This document shows positions 1 to 5,746 of a stretch of DNA of 5,746 nt, piece after piece. The notes beneath the pieces are model-generated. The model saw nothing but the letters and a program-made list of their open reading frames with translations. It ran no database searches and was not told the DNA's origin. Within the stretch, counting starts at the first letter, position 1, and each line of letters starts with the position of its first letter. The translations under genes and the position numbers were made by a program. The DNA is from Sphingobacteriia bacterium (GTDB lineage Bacteria > Bacteroidota > Bacteroidia > UBA7662), in the NCBI GenBank assembly GCA_009926245.1, contig RFPG01000093.1, positions 1-5,746 of the forward strand, in the 5' to 3' direction.

Positions 1-1270
1 CCACGATGCCTTCGGGAACCAATTTCTTGATTTCGTCTTCGGCATCCTGAAAATAACGGTCTTTGGATCCTTCTTTCATGGCTTCAATGGAACCCATACC
101 TCGGTAGGTCTTGAATTTGCGTCCTTCAAAAATGATGGTCTCCCCGGGCGATTCCTCCACACCGGCAAACATGGATCCCGCCATTATGCAATCTGCACCG
201 GCCGCCAATGCTTTGACAATATCTCCGGAATAACGAATGCCTCCGTCAGCAATCAGCGTGACACCGGTTCCCCGTAACACATCCGCAACTTCCATCACCG
301 CTGTCAACTGAGGAACACCAACGCCGGCGACAACCCGGGTGGTGCAAATACTTCCCGGTCCAACACCGACCTTGACCGCATCGGCCCCGGCATCGACCAA
401 CATCTTGGCCGCTTGACCGGTTGCAATGTTACCAACCACCACATCCACCTGATCGCCAGTGATTTTTTTGACCATCGCCAAGGCATCCAAAACACCCCGC
501 GAATGGGCATGCGCCGTATCAACGGTTAGGACATCCACCCCGGCTTGGACCAAAGCCTGCACCCTTTCGGTTAAATCGGCCGTCACCCCCACCGCAGCAC
601 CCACCCGTAGGCGACCCATCCGGTCCTTGCAGGCCATGGGGAAATCCTTGATTTTGAGAATGTCTTTGTAAGTAATCAAACCAACCAAACGACCCTCCTC
701 ATCGACCACGGGTAGTTTTTCGATTTTGTGTTCCTGCAAAATCCCTTCGGCCTGCCGTAGCGAGGTTCCCGCCGGGGTGGTAATCAGGTTTTCGCGGGTC
801 ATAACCTCCCAAACCGGCTTTTGGGGATCGGTTTCAAAGCGCAAATCCCGGTTGGTCAAAATGCCCACCAATTTGCGGTTCTCGTCCACCACCGGAATGC
901 CGCCAATGCGGTTGTCGGCCATCAATTGCAGGGCCTCTTGGATCAACGCACTGCGGGATAGCACAATCGGGTCCACAATCAAACCGCTCTCGGAACGCTT
1001 AACCTTGCGAACCTCCTGGGCCTGACGCTCGATGCTCATATTCTTGTGAATCATGCCCAGTCCCCCGTTTTGGGCAATGGCGATGGCCATCTCAAATTCG
1101 GTGACCGTATCCATGGCCGCCGCAACGATAGGCACTTTGAGTTCAATATTCCGGCTCAATCGACCGGTGATATTGACATCCCGGGGTAAAACTTCGGAAT
1201 AGGAGGGGATCAAAAGGACATCGTCGTAGGTCAACCCTTCACCGACAATTCTCTGCGAAAAATCCAGCAT
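1..1270 (-). CDS. guaB: IMP dehydrogenase (partial, C-terminus beyond window)
   Basis: IMP dehydrogenase oxidises IMP to XMP with NAD+, the committed step of GMP synthesis in the cytoplasm. I translated 423 codons from the ATG at 1270 to the window edge without a stop. The usual length is about 490 residues, so roughly 65 C-terminal residues are missing. The N-terminus ([20 protein letters not shown]) is typical. The barrel begins near residue 14 and is interrupted by two CBS domains at about 97-215, preceded by KRSESG. The catalytic loop GPGSICTTR places the nucleophile at Cys309. IADGG lies near 340-344, and the flap Arg-Tyr pair is in DRYF (Arg405, Tyr406). The frame ends in LVPEGIVG, as expected before the family's final segment. 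All key residues are intact, so the enzyme should be active, with the CBS pair probably sensing purine nucleotides. It is last of four co-directional genes, 28 bp after the phosphodiesterase stop. No Shine-Dalgarno is visible. A perfect inverted repeat directly abuts the start. Confidence 0.97.
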   Translation of the reverse strand, partial: MLDFSQRIVGEGLTYDDVLLIPSYSEVLPRDVNITGRLSRNIELKVPIVAAAMDTVTEFEMAIAIAQNGGLGMIHKNMSIERQAQEVRKVKRSESGLIVDPIVLSRSALIQEALQLMADNRIGGIPVVDENRKLVGILTNRDLRFETDPQKPVWEVMTRENLITTPAGTSLRQAEGILQEHKIEKLPVVDEEGRLVGLITYKDILKIKDFPMACKDRMGRLRVGAAVGVTADLTERVQALVQAGVDVLTVDTAHAHSRGVLDALAMVKKITGDQVDVVVGNIATGQAAKMLVDAGADAVKVGVGPGSICTTRVVAGVGVPQLTAVMEVADVLRGTGVTLIADGGIRYSGDIVKALAAGADCIMAGSMFAGVEESPGETIIFEGRKFKTYRGMGSIEAMKEGSKDRYFQDAEDEIKKLVPEGIV

Positions 1271-1290
1271 GGCAAATAGTTCTATTTGCC
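1271..1290 (-). promoter_or_regulatory. Perfect inverted repeat abutting the guaB start codon
   Basis: The arm GGCAAATAG (1271-1279) and its exact reverse complement CTATTTGCC (1282-1290) are separated by two bases. The repeat occupies most of the 28-bp gap between the phosphodiesterase stop and the guaB ATG, ending one base before the ATG. In the mRNA it could form an 8-bp stem with a four-base loop over the ribosome-binding region. As DNA it could be an operator for a dimeric regulator. It lacks a following T-run, so it is not a classical terminator. The symmetry is seen directly. A regulatory role for guaB is inferred. Confidence 0.5.
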
Positions 1291-1298
1291 GAACAAAA

Positions 1299-2195
1299 CT
1301 AAGGCGTTTGGCCTGCCCTTGGGTGTTTAAGTTCCATGAAAATGCCCGGGTCATCGGTAATCAAACCATCCACACCCTTTTGAACGAGCCGGCGCATGGC
1401 CCGTGGCTCGTTAACTGTCCACGGGACGACACGGATCCCGCTTTGGTGCATTCGACGAACCAAACGCCTGGTTACCATCCGGTAATGCGGGGAATAGGTT
1501 CCCACCTCAACACCCACGTCGCCCAAAGAGCGTTGGGCTACCCTGGTTTTGAAGGGAGTCCTACGGTATTCCTCCAAAACCACCAATTCCAAGGTGGAAT
1601 CGACCGCATAGACCCAACGTGGAATTCTGCGGTCAAAACTTTGGATCATGCAGCGGTCCTTCATGCCGGATGCTGCCACAACGCCCAATACCAAGCGCAC
1701 ATATTCGTCGGGTTGGGGATGAAAAACCCCGTCCCAATCCGCTCTTGACTTGATTTCGATGTTCCATAGAGGCAAAACCCGCCCCTTGGCAGCGCAATAA
1801 ACCCGCACCGAATCAAAGATCTCCGAGAGCAGGGGCTTGGGGGATGGCCCTATCTGCTGCTTTGGAAAACGGGGATGCCCCTTTGGGCTACCGCAATCGT
1901 AGGAACGGATTTGGGCGTAATCCAATTGATACAAATTCAAAGCCGTCGATGTTCCACAAATTTCGGTATTCAGCCAAGGCTCGTGGGATAAAACAACTTG
2001 ACGATCCTTGCTGATGACCACATCCATTTCGAGGGTGGCCACTCCCGCGTCCAAGGCAGCTTTCATCCCGACCCAGGTATTCTCGGGCCAGCGCGCTCGA
2101 TAGCCTCGATGGCCTTGGAGATCAAAACCATGCAGGGATTGGGCCGACACCGAACCGCAGAAGAAGAGTCCCCATATCAAAAACCTTGCCGTCAT
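1299..2195 (-). CDS. Secreted glycerophosphodiester phosphodiesterase (GDPD family)
   Basis: This 298-residue protein should hydrolyse glycerophosphodiesters, the deacylated phospholipid products, to sn-glycerol 3-phosphate and an alcohol. Residues 1-18 form a signal peptide (hydrophobic core about 5-16, ending VSA before Gln19), so it acts in the periplasm or at the surface. The GDPD signature is complete: GHRG with His29, PENT with Glu38 and Asn39, then LEMDV with Glu56 and Asp58, and SHEP with His71. IEIKS carries Glu147, and the C-terminal strand has VPWTVN (Trp259, Asn262) followed by [10 protein letters not shown]. The length fits secreted GlpQ/UgpQ-like enzymes. The ATG at 2195 overlaps the TGA of the upstream GSCFA gene as ATGA, suggesting translational coupling; no separate Shine-Dalgarno is seen. 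The stop is TAG at 1301-1299. Substrate preference cannot be read from the sequence, and the family also includes other phosphodiesterases. Confidence 0.93.
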   Translation of the reverse strand: MTARFLIWGLFFCGSVSAQSLHGFDLQGHRGYRARWPENTWVGMKAALDAGVATLEMDVVISKDRQVVLSHEPWLNTEICGTSTALNLYQLDYAQIRSYDCGSPKGHPRFPKQQIGPSPKPLLSEIFDSVRVYCAAKGRVLPLWNIEIKSRADWDGVFHPQPDEYVRLVLGVVAASGMKDRCMIQSFDRRIPRWVYAVDSTLELVVLEEYRRTPFKTRVAQRSLGDVGVEVGTYSPHYRMVTRRLVRRMHQSGIRVVPWTVNEPRAMRRLVQKGVDGLITDDPGIFMELKHPRAGQTP

Positions 2196-3187
2196 TTTGA
2201 AGACGTATTACGGCGTTGTGCCAAATACGGATACTCTTGGAAAAGTTCCTGCCATTGTTTTTCGCGATGTTTTTCAAAGTCTTGGTTACCAGGGCTTTGG
2301 GGGAGTCTGGAACGATGAGCATCGGCAGTAACCAAGGACTCCAAACGCGGCAACAAAGCCACAGTCTCGGGCTTCATCGCGTATTGAACCAAGCGATCGT
2401 AGATATAAGCGGTTGCTGCATAATTAGGATGAACCAGGTCGGTATCGTAATAACGATAATCCCGCAACACATCGATTTGCCATTCGTAAGAAGGAAAATA
2501 GGTTCGGCCATCGTGGCCATCGCACAGGCGATGCGCTAATTCGAGCAATCGCGCTTTGCTCCGGTTGTTTTCAATCAATCCATCGCGGGCATGACGAACC
2601 GGACTCACCGTAAACCAAACCTGAAGATCAGGCCTCCAGGCATGGAGTTTTTCCAAGACTTCTTCCCAAAGGGTTTGCATTTCCTCCACCGTTACCAATC
2701 GGCGCTCAAAATTGGAAGACGGAAACCGATGGCAATTGGCCACCGGGCGACCGTTGCTGGCCAAAAAATAGACATAGGCCGTTCCCAGGGTCAAAACAAG
2801 GGTATGGGCCCTCGATAATTGGTCAGCTCCGCGTTGAAGAGCCGTTTTCAGCTTTTGGATCGCCCTCTCTGGGTCGGTATCTGAACAGTCCGAATGCATG
2901 TCCCAGCGATGATAGACCCCCTCCCTTTGGACCCAATCCGAGAGATCCAACCCATGATCACCATCACGGGCCAGGCGAAGAAAAGCCTGCAAATGATGAT
3001 GAAGTGAAAGCGGATCAAAGAGGGTTCCCGCAGGTTGCCAAACCACATCAAACAAATGACGCTGAAGGCGGGAGCCCATGCGCTCGGCAAAGCAGGAACC
3101 CATGAGCAGGAGCGGGTCTTGGTGGCCCCATCTCGGCCCATGGAATGCCCAAGGGAGTTCCAGTCTTTCGGGAGGTGTAAAGGCCAT
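2192..3187 (-). CDS. GSCFA domain-containing protein (SGNH/GDSL hydrolase-like)
   Basis: A protein of 331 residues from the GSCFA family, named for the motif at residues 30-34 (in LLLMGSCFAERMG). The family is related to SGNH/GDSL esterases; its substrate is not established. Conserved blocks follow in the expected order: LTLGTAYVY (about 132-140), NCHRFP (151-156), FTVSPVRHARDGLIENN (192-208), and YFPSYEWQIDVLRDYRYY ending in DLVHPN. Asp250 and His253 in DxxH match the SGNH catalytic pair, and Ser31 of GSCFA is the likely nucleophile. No signal peptide is visible, so it is probably cytoplasmic. I chose the ATG at 3187, which gives MAFTPPERLELPW; a TTG two codons upstream (3193) is also in frame but less likely. 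The C-terminal 30 residues are polar and variable. It follows the cytochrome gene after 56 bp and its stop overlaps the phosphodiesterase start. The family call is firm; the biochemical role is unknown. Confidence 0.93.
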   Translation of the reverse strand: MAFTPPERLELPWAFHGPRWGHQDPLLLMGSCFAERMGSRLQRHLFDVVWQPAGTLFDPLSLHHHLQAFLRLARDGDHGLDLSDWVQREGVYHRWDMHSDCSDTDPERAIQKLKTALQRGADQLSRAHTLVLTLGTAYVYFLASNGRPVANCHRFPSSNFERRLVTVEEMQTLWEEVLEKLHAWRPDLQVWFTVSPVRHARDGLIENNRSKARLLELAHRLCDGHDGRTYFPSYEWQIDVLRDYRYYDTDLVHPNYAATAYIYDRLVQYAMKPETVALLPRLESLVTADAHRSRLPQSPGNQDFEKHREKQWQELFQEYPYLAQRRNTSSK

Positions 3188-3243
3188 TAACAAAAAATTC
3201 GATGAGCCCTGAGGCGTAATCTCAGTCCCTTTTGGATAGGATT

Positions 3244-3960
3244 CTAATGCCCCTGGGGAGCAAATTTTATTTTTACATAGGCCACAACCGCCATCATTTC
3301 CTGCTGGCTTAACACATTTCGATACGAGGGCATGGTGTTCTTGCCGTTGAGCAACAAGTCCATGATTTGGTTTTTGTCCAAACGGGTTTCTTGAAGGTTT
3401 TTGGCGCCTCCAAGGCCTTTTTTGCCATCTTCACCGTGGCAAAGAGCGCATTGGGCCAAGAAAACCGACTTGCCGTGGGCAACCAAATCGTAGTTGGCGT
3501 TGGTTTTTCCGCTGCTATCCATGGGCTCGGTTACCACCGCCGAGAGTTCGGGGTGATTGGCCAAGGCCATTTGCCTTCCGGCTTCGGCAAAATCCCTCTT
3601 GTTCATTCGAGCTGATTTGGTTTCGGAAACACCGTACGCATAGAAAATCAAGAGAAGCGAAAGAGTTGCTAAATATTTGTTATGGCGACGGTACCCGACA
3701 ACGGCCACGGGAATAGCAGCAAAGACGGCGCCGAGTTTAACCCAAAACCATGAGCCGACGCCGATGCTTGCATTGTTATAAGCAAGGGCCAAACCAGTAA
3801 TCAAAAAAAGAGCGGAGACGATCATTTCAGGAATACGAATTTTTTGGGCAAAGGAATCCAGACGGGCGGTATTGGTCCACAAAAGAACGCATTTGATCAG
3901 GTAGATCAGCAAAAACAGCACAACGCTAAGGGTGTGGGTATGAAGCAGTCCGGTCATCAT
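3244..3960 (-). CDS. SirB-like membrane protein with C-terminal cytochrome c domain
   Basis: A 238-residue protein with two parts. The N-terminal half has four predicted membrane helices at about 5-28, 43-62, 69-89 and 95-113, in a pattern like the SirB family (short repeated helix pairs, early His-Thr-His in helix 1). The C-terminal half is a soluble class I cytochrome c: heme-binding CALCH at 171-175, preceded by AHGKSVFLAQ, with Met210 in NTMPSY as the probable second axial ligand and a closing helix (about 218-232). The heme domain should face the periplasm, tethered to the inner membrane, and act as an electron carrier. The partner oxidase or reductase is not in the window. ATG at 3960 and a second in-frame ATG at 3957 are both possible starts; neither has a Shine-Dalgarno. 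It heads the minus-strand block and is divergent from the amidohydrolase gene. The cytochrome call is firm; the SirB assignment of the membrane half is from general resemblance. Confidence 0.88.
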   Translation of the reverse strand: MMTGLLHTHTLSVVLFLLIYLIKCVLLWTNTARLDSFAQKIRIPEMIVSALFLITGLALAYNNASIGVGSWFWVKLGAVFAAIPVAVVGYRRHNKYLATLSLLLIFYAYGVSETKSARMNKRDFAEAGRQMALANHPELSAVVTEPMDSSGKTNANYDLVAHGKSVFLAQCALCHGEDGKKGLGGAKNLQETRLDKNQIMDLLLNGKNTMPSYRNVLSQQEMMAVVAYVKIKFAPQGH

Positions 3961-4017
3961 GGGAGAAAATGGTTGGTTTGTAGGGCAAATTTCAACCCGT
4001 TCCCCTTATTTTGGTGC
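3961..4017. promoter_or_regulatory. Divergent intergenic region, probable bidirectional promoter
   Basis: This 57-bp gap lies between two divergent start codons, so promoters for both transcripts should be here or inside the flanking genes. On the minus strand GAAATTTG (3993-3986) differs at one position from the Bacteroidota -7 consensus TAnnTTTG and sits 25 bp before the cytochrome ATG, but no TTG is found at the expected -33 spacing. On the plus strand the closest match, in TTATTTTGG, is too near the ATG at 4018 to be its -7 box. The promoter role rests on gene orientation, not on a clear motif. Confidence 0.35.
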
Positions 4018-5746
4018 ATGTTTACAACAAACCTTTTGACCTTTTTGAAGGGCCCGGTAGCCCGGGTTCTTTTGCTTTGGACGATAACGGGAGCCCTCGG
4101 GTTGGCCCATGCCCAGTCCCATATGCCCTACAACGGAGTTCGGGATCAGCGAACGGGAGCTCATTTATTGATCAATGCCCGCATTTACCTAGGTCCCGGG
4201 CGGGTTCTGGATTCTGCCATGTTGCTGGAGCGCAACGGACGTATTGTCTCAGTAGGTGCAAATCTCCAACGACCATCGGATGCAACCGTGGTGGACATTC
4301 AAGGCCATTGGTTGTTTCCAGCTTTTGTGGAACTTTTTGCAGAAGTACCAACCGGACGTAGCGGGGCGGGAAACAACCGGGTTTGGCGGGATAACCCGCA
4401 AATGACCCCAACACGGACCGGCACCTACGGGGCCAACGATGCCATTCGGGCGGATCAAGTCGCCGCCAACGAGTTCAAAACGGATGCCAAATGGGCCGAA
4501 TCCTACCGACAAGTGGGTTTTGGTGCGGTGAACGCGCACATTGCAGACGGTTTGGCCCGTGGTTCTTCGGTGCTCCTGGCGCCCTTGGGGCCCGAAACCC
4601 CGGCGGCCATTGAGGCCCATCACCCCGAAGGACCCGGCGCCCAGCGCTTCATATTGCGCAAAGAGAGCGGGGCCTATTGGAGTTTTGAAAAAGGGAGCAG
4701 CACGCAGGATTACCCTTCATCCCTCATGGGGTGCATTGCTTTGTTACGGCAAACCCTTTACGACGAACAGTGGTACCGGGGCTTGGGAAAGCAAAGGGAC
4801 TTTACGGACCTGAACCTAGACAATATCGGACGCTTATCGGCTTTGCCTCAATTTTTTGTTACCAACAACAAATACGATATTCTCCGCGCTGAACGAATTG
4901 CCAAAGAATTCAATCGCTCGTTTATCTACAAAGGAAGCGGGGAGGAGTACATGTACCTGGACGCCGTACGGGCCTTGGGTCGCCCCGTCGTCCTGCCCCT
5001 GCGCTTTCCGGAGGTTCCAGACCTCAGCGATCCCGTCGAGGCCCGTCGCATAGGCCTGGGCTCCCTGGTCCATTGGGACCAGGCCCCGGCCAATGCCGCT
5101 TTGCTGCGCAAAGCCGGCGTCCCCATTGCCCTCACCTCCAACGGTTTGGACAAAATGGACGCTTTCGCGGCCGCTGTCCGCAAAGCCATCGCCGCTGGCC
5201 TCTCCTTTGACGATGCCCTGGCCGCCCTGACCACAACCCCCGCACGCCTCCTCGGCATGGACTCGGTGCTGGGATCCATTGCCCCCGGCCACTACGCCAG
5301 CGACATCACGCTCGTGAACTGGTGGCAGAACGATTACAGCTTCGGCCCGTTGGTGGGCGTGTCACCCGATGAGGCGCAGCGTCACCGGCGCGCGGCGGAG
5401 TCGCTGAGTCTGTGCCTGCTGCATTGGCTGCAGACCGAAGCCCCGCGCCCCGATGGCGGCCAGGGCTGGCCGGGACTCCGGCTGCGTCCGGATATCGTGG
5501 GCACCTCAGACGGGCTCGCGATGTATCCGTACGTACGGGAGAGCCGGCGGTTGCGCACGCGCACTCTCGTGCGGGAGCAGGACGTCCTCAAGAACCTGCT
5601 GCCACCCGGCACCGAGACCACGGCCTTCGCCGACAGTGTGGGCATCGGCCACTACGCGATGGATCTGCACCGCACCACGCGCGGGGATACCGGTGGATAC
5701 GGCGAAACGGTGCCCTTCCAGATTCCGCTGGGCAGTTTCGTGCCCA
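4018..5746 (+). CDS. Secreted amidohydrolase-family protein, N-terminal half, joined in frame to an unrelated oxidoreductase fragment (partial)
   Basis: The frame is open from the ATG at 4018 to the window edge (576 codons). Residues 1-32 are a signal peptide (hydrophobic stretch 16-31, ending AHA before Gln33). Residues 49-430 follow the N-terminal half of the long (about 1000-residue) Bacteroidota amidohydrolase-family proteins: LLINARIYLGPG, GRIVSVGA, FPAFVELFAEV, GFGAVNAHIADGLARGSSVL, YPSSLMGCIALLRQ, LPQFFVTNNKYDILRAERI, GSGEEY, VHWDQAPANAALLRKAGVPIALTS, ALTTTPARLLG and GSIAPGHYASDITLVN. The metal-binding HxH expected after strand one is absent (FVELFAEV instead), as is usual for this half. 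The catalytic second half would lie downstream but is missing: after about residue 430 the frame becomes a FAD-dependent oxidoreductase. Assignment is firm to about 5305, and the natural gene end is not in this window. No Shine-Dalgarno is visible. Substrate is unknown; relatives are called imidazolonepropionase-like. Confidence 0.85.
   Translation, partial: MFTTNLLTFLKGPVARVLLLWTITGALGLAHAQSHMPYNGVRDQRTGAHLLINARIYLGPGRVLDSAMLLERNGRIVSVGANLQRPSDATVVDIQGHWLFPAFVELFAEVPTGRSGAGNNRVWRDNPQMTPTRTGTYGANDAIRADQVAANEFKTDAKWAESYRQVGFGAVNAHIADGLARGSSVLLAPLGPETPAAIEAHHPEGPGAQRFILRKESGAYWSFEKGSSTQDYPSSLMGCIALLRQTLYDEQWYRGLGKQRDFTDLNLDNIGRLSALPQFFVTNNKYDILRAERIAKEFNRSFIYKGSGEEYMYLDAVRALGRPVVLPLRFPEVPDLSDPVEARRIGLGSLVHWDQAPANAALLRKAGVPIALTSNGLDKMDAFAAAVRKAIAAGLSFDDALAALTTTPARLLGMDSVLGSIAPGHYASDITLVNWWQNDYSFGPLVGVSPDEAQRHRRAAESLSLCLLHWLQTEAPRPDGGQGWPGLRLRPDIVGTSDGLAMYPYVRESRRLRTRTLVREQDVLKNLLPPGTETTAFADSVGIGHYAMDLHRTTRGDTGGYGETVPFQIPLGSFVP
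5305..5319 (+). other. Probable chimeric junction between two unrelated genes
   Basis: Codons for Ile-Thr-Leu-Val-Asn lie here. They can close the amidohydrolase strand (SDITLVN) and equally open the oxidoreductase motif ITLVNW..NDY. Upstream residues match one family and downstream residues another, with no linker, and codon style also changes (GCG, GTG and CGG/CGC become frequent). A shared short sequence at the breakpoint is what an assembly join or microhomology recombination would leave. The exact breakpoint cannot be fixed to the base. Confidence 0.65.
5308..5746 (+). CDS. FAD-dependent oxidoreductase fragment (C-terminal region, both ends missing)
   Basis: Residues 431-576 of the open frame resemble the C-terminal part of FAD_oxidored-type FAD-dependent oxidoreductases found in plant-matter and glycan degradation loci of several high-GC phyla. 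Recognisable blocks are TLVNWWQNDY, LVGVSPDEAQRHRRAAESLS, LLHWLQTEAPRPDGG, GWPGLRLRPDIVGTSDGLA, YPYVRESRRLRTRTLVREQDV, FADSVGIGHYAMDLH and VPFQIPLGSFVP. The N-terminal Rossmann domain with GxGxxG, several hundred residues, is absent, and the final segment runs off the window. As joined here it could not bind FAD. GC content is about 70% by hand count (5341-5640), against about 50-55% in the minus-strand genes, so this piece probably comes from another organism or another locus. Substrate is unknown. The family call is by recognition of conserved blocks, without a search. Confidence 0.75.

Noticed and set aside
1271..1290. E. coli-type PurR operator upstream of guaB
   Set aside because: Only GCAAA and TTTGC are shared. 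The central spacing is eight bases rather than the CG centre of the PurR consensus, so the regulator cannot be named.
1269..1748. Plus-strand open frame of 159 codons
   Set aside because: It lies antisense to the well-supported phosphodiesterase gene, shows no recognisable domain, and is a shadow of that gene's codon structure.
3188..3193. TTG start two codons upstream of the chosen GSCFA start
   Set aside because: The ATG at 3187 is a stronger start and gives the normal family N-terminal length; nothing supports the TTG.
3188..3243. Possible terminator between the cytochrome and GSCFA genes
   Set aside because: On the minus strand a 5-bp CTGAG/CTCAG stem with a 7-base loop is followed by a T-run, but about 12 bases later. 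The stem is too short and too far from the T-run to call.
4834..5292. Minus-strand open frame of 152 codons opposite the amidohydrolase
   Set aside because: The plus strand carries conserved family motifs throughout this stretch. The reverse frame is glycine-rich and low-complexity, as expected from GC-rich antisense sequence.
4018..5746. A novel bifunctional amidohydrolase-oxidoreductase enzyme
   Set aside because: Each part lacks the portion needed for activity (second amidohydrolase half, FAD-binding domain), and composition differs across a shared short stretch. This fits a chimera better than a working fusion.

Overview
The window looks like a fragment of a Bacteroidota chromosome, probably a metagenome-derived contig. 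This placement is inferred from gene families, not from a marker phylogeny. A GSCFA-family protein, a four-helix SirB-like protein carrying a cytochrome c domain, and the N-terminal half of a long secreted amidohydrolase are all typical of that phylum. None of the five visible start codons has a convincing Shine-Dalgarno sequence, which also fits. GC content is roughly 50-55% over most of the window, fairly high for the phylum.

Layout. Positions 1-3960 hold four genes on the minus strand, closely spaced and possibly one transcript. In transcription order they are a SirB-like membrane protein with a C-terminal cytochrome c domain (3960-3244), a GSCFA-family SGNH-like protein (3187-2192), a secreted glycerophosphodiester phosphodiesterase (2195-1299, overlapping the previous stop by ATGA), and guaB for IMP dehydrogenase (1270 to the window edge, missing about the last 65 residues). 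A perfect 9-bp inverted repeat (1271-1290) abuts the guaB start codon. A 57-bp divergent intergenic region (3961-4017) separates this block from a plus-strand gene that starts at 4018 and stays open to the end of the window.

The plus-strand reading frame is the oddest part. Residues 1 to about 430 are a signal peptide plus the N-terminal half of the long Bacteroidota amidohydrolase-family protein. From about residue 430 (near position 5308) the frame changes, without a stop, into the C-terminal part of a FAD-dependent oxidoreductase (FAD_oxidored type). That part lacks its nucleotide-binding domain and has about 70% GC. The switch falls on a Thr-Leu-Val-Asn stretch that would suit both families. 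The simplest explanation is a chimeric assembly join at a short shared sequence, not a real bifunctional enzyme.

The minus-strand genes have no obvious common pathway: guaB is purine housekeeping, the phosphodiesterase handles phospholipid-derived glycerophosphodiesters outside the cytoplasm, and the cytochrome is a membrane electron carrier. I see no RNA genes, CRISPR arrays, insertion sequences, or defence or mobile systems. No intergenic stretch exceeds about 60 bases.
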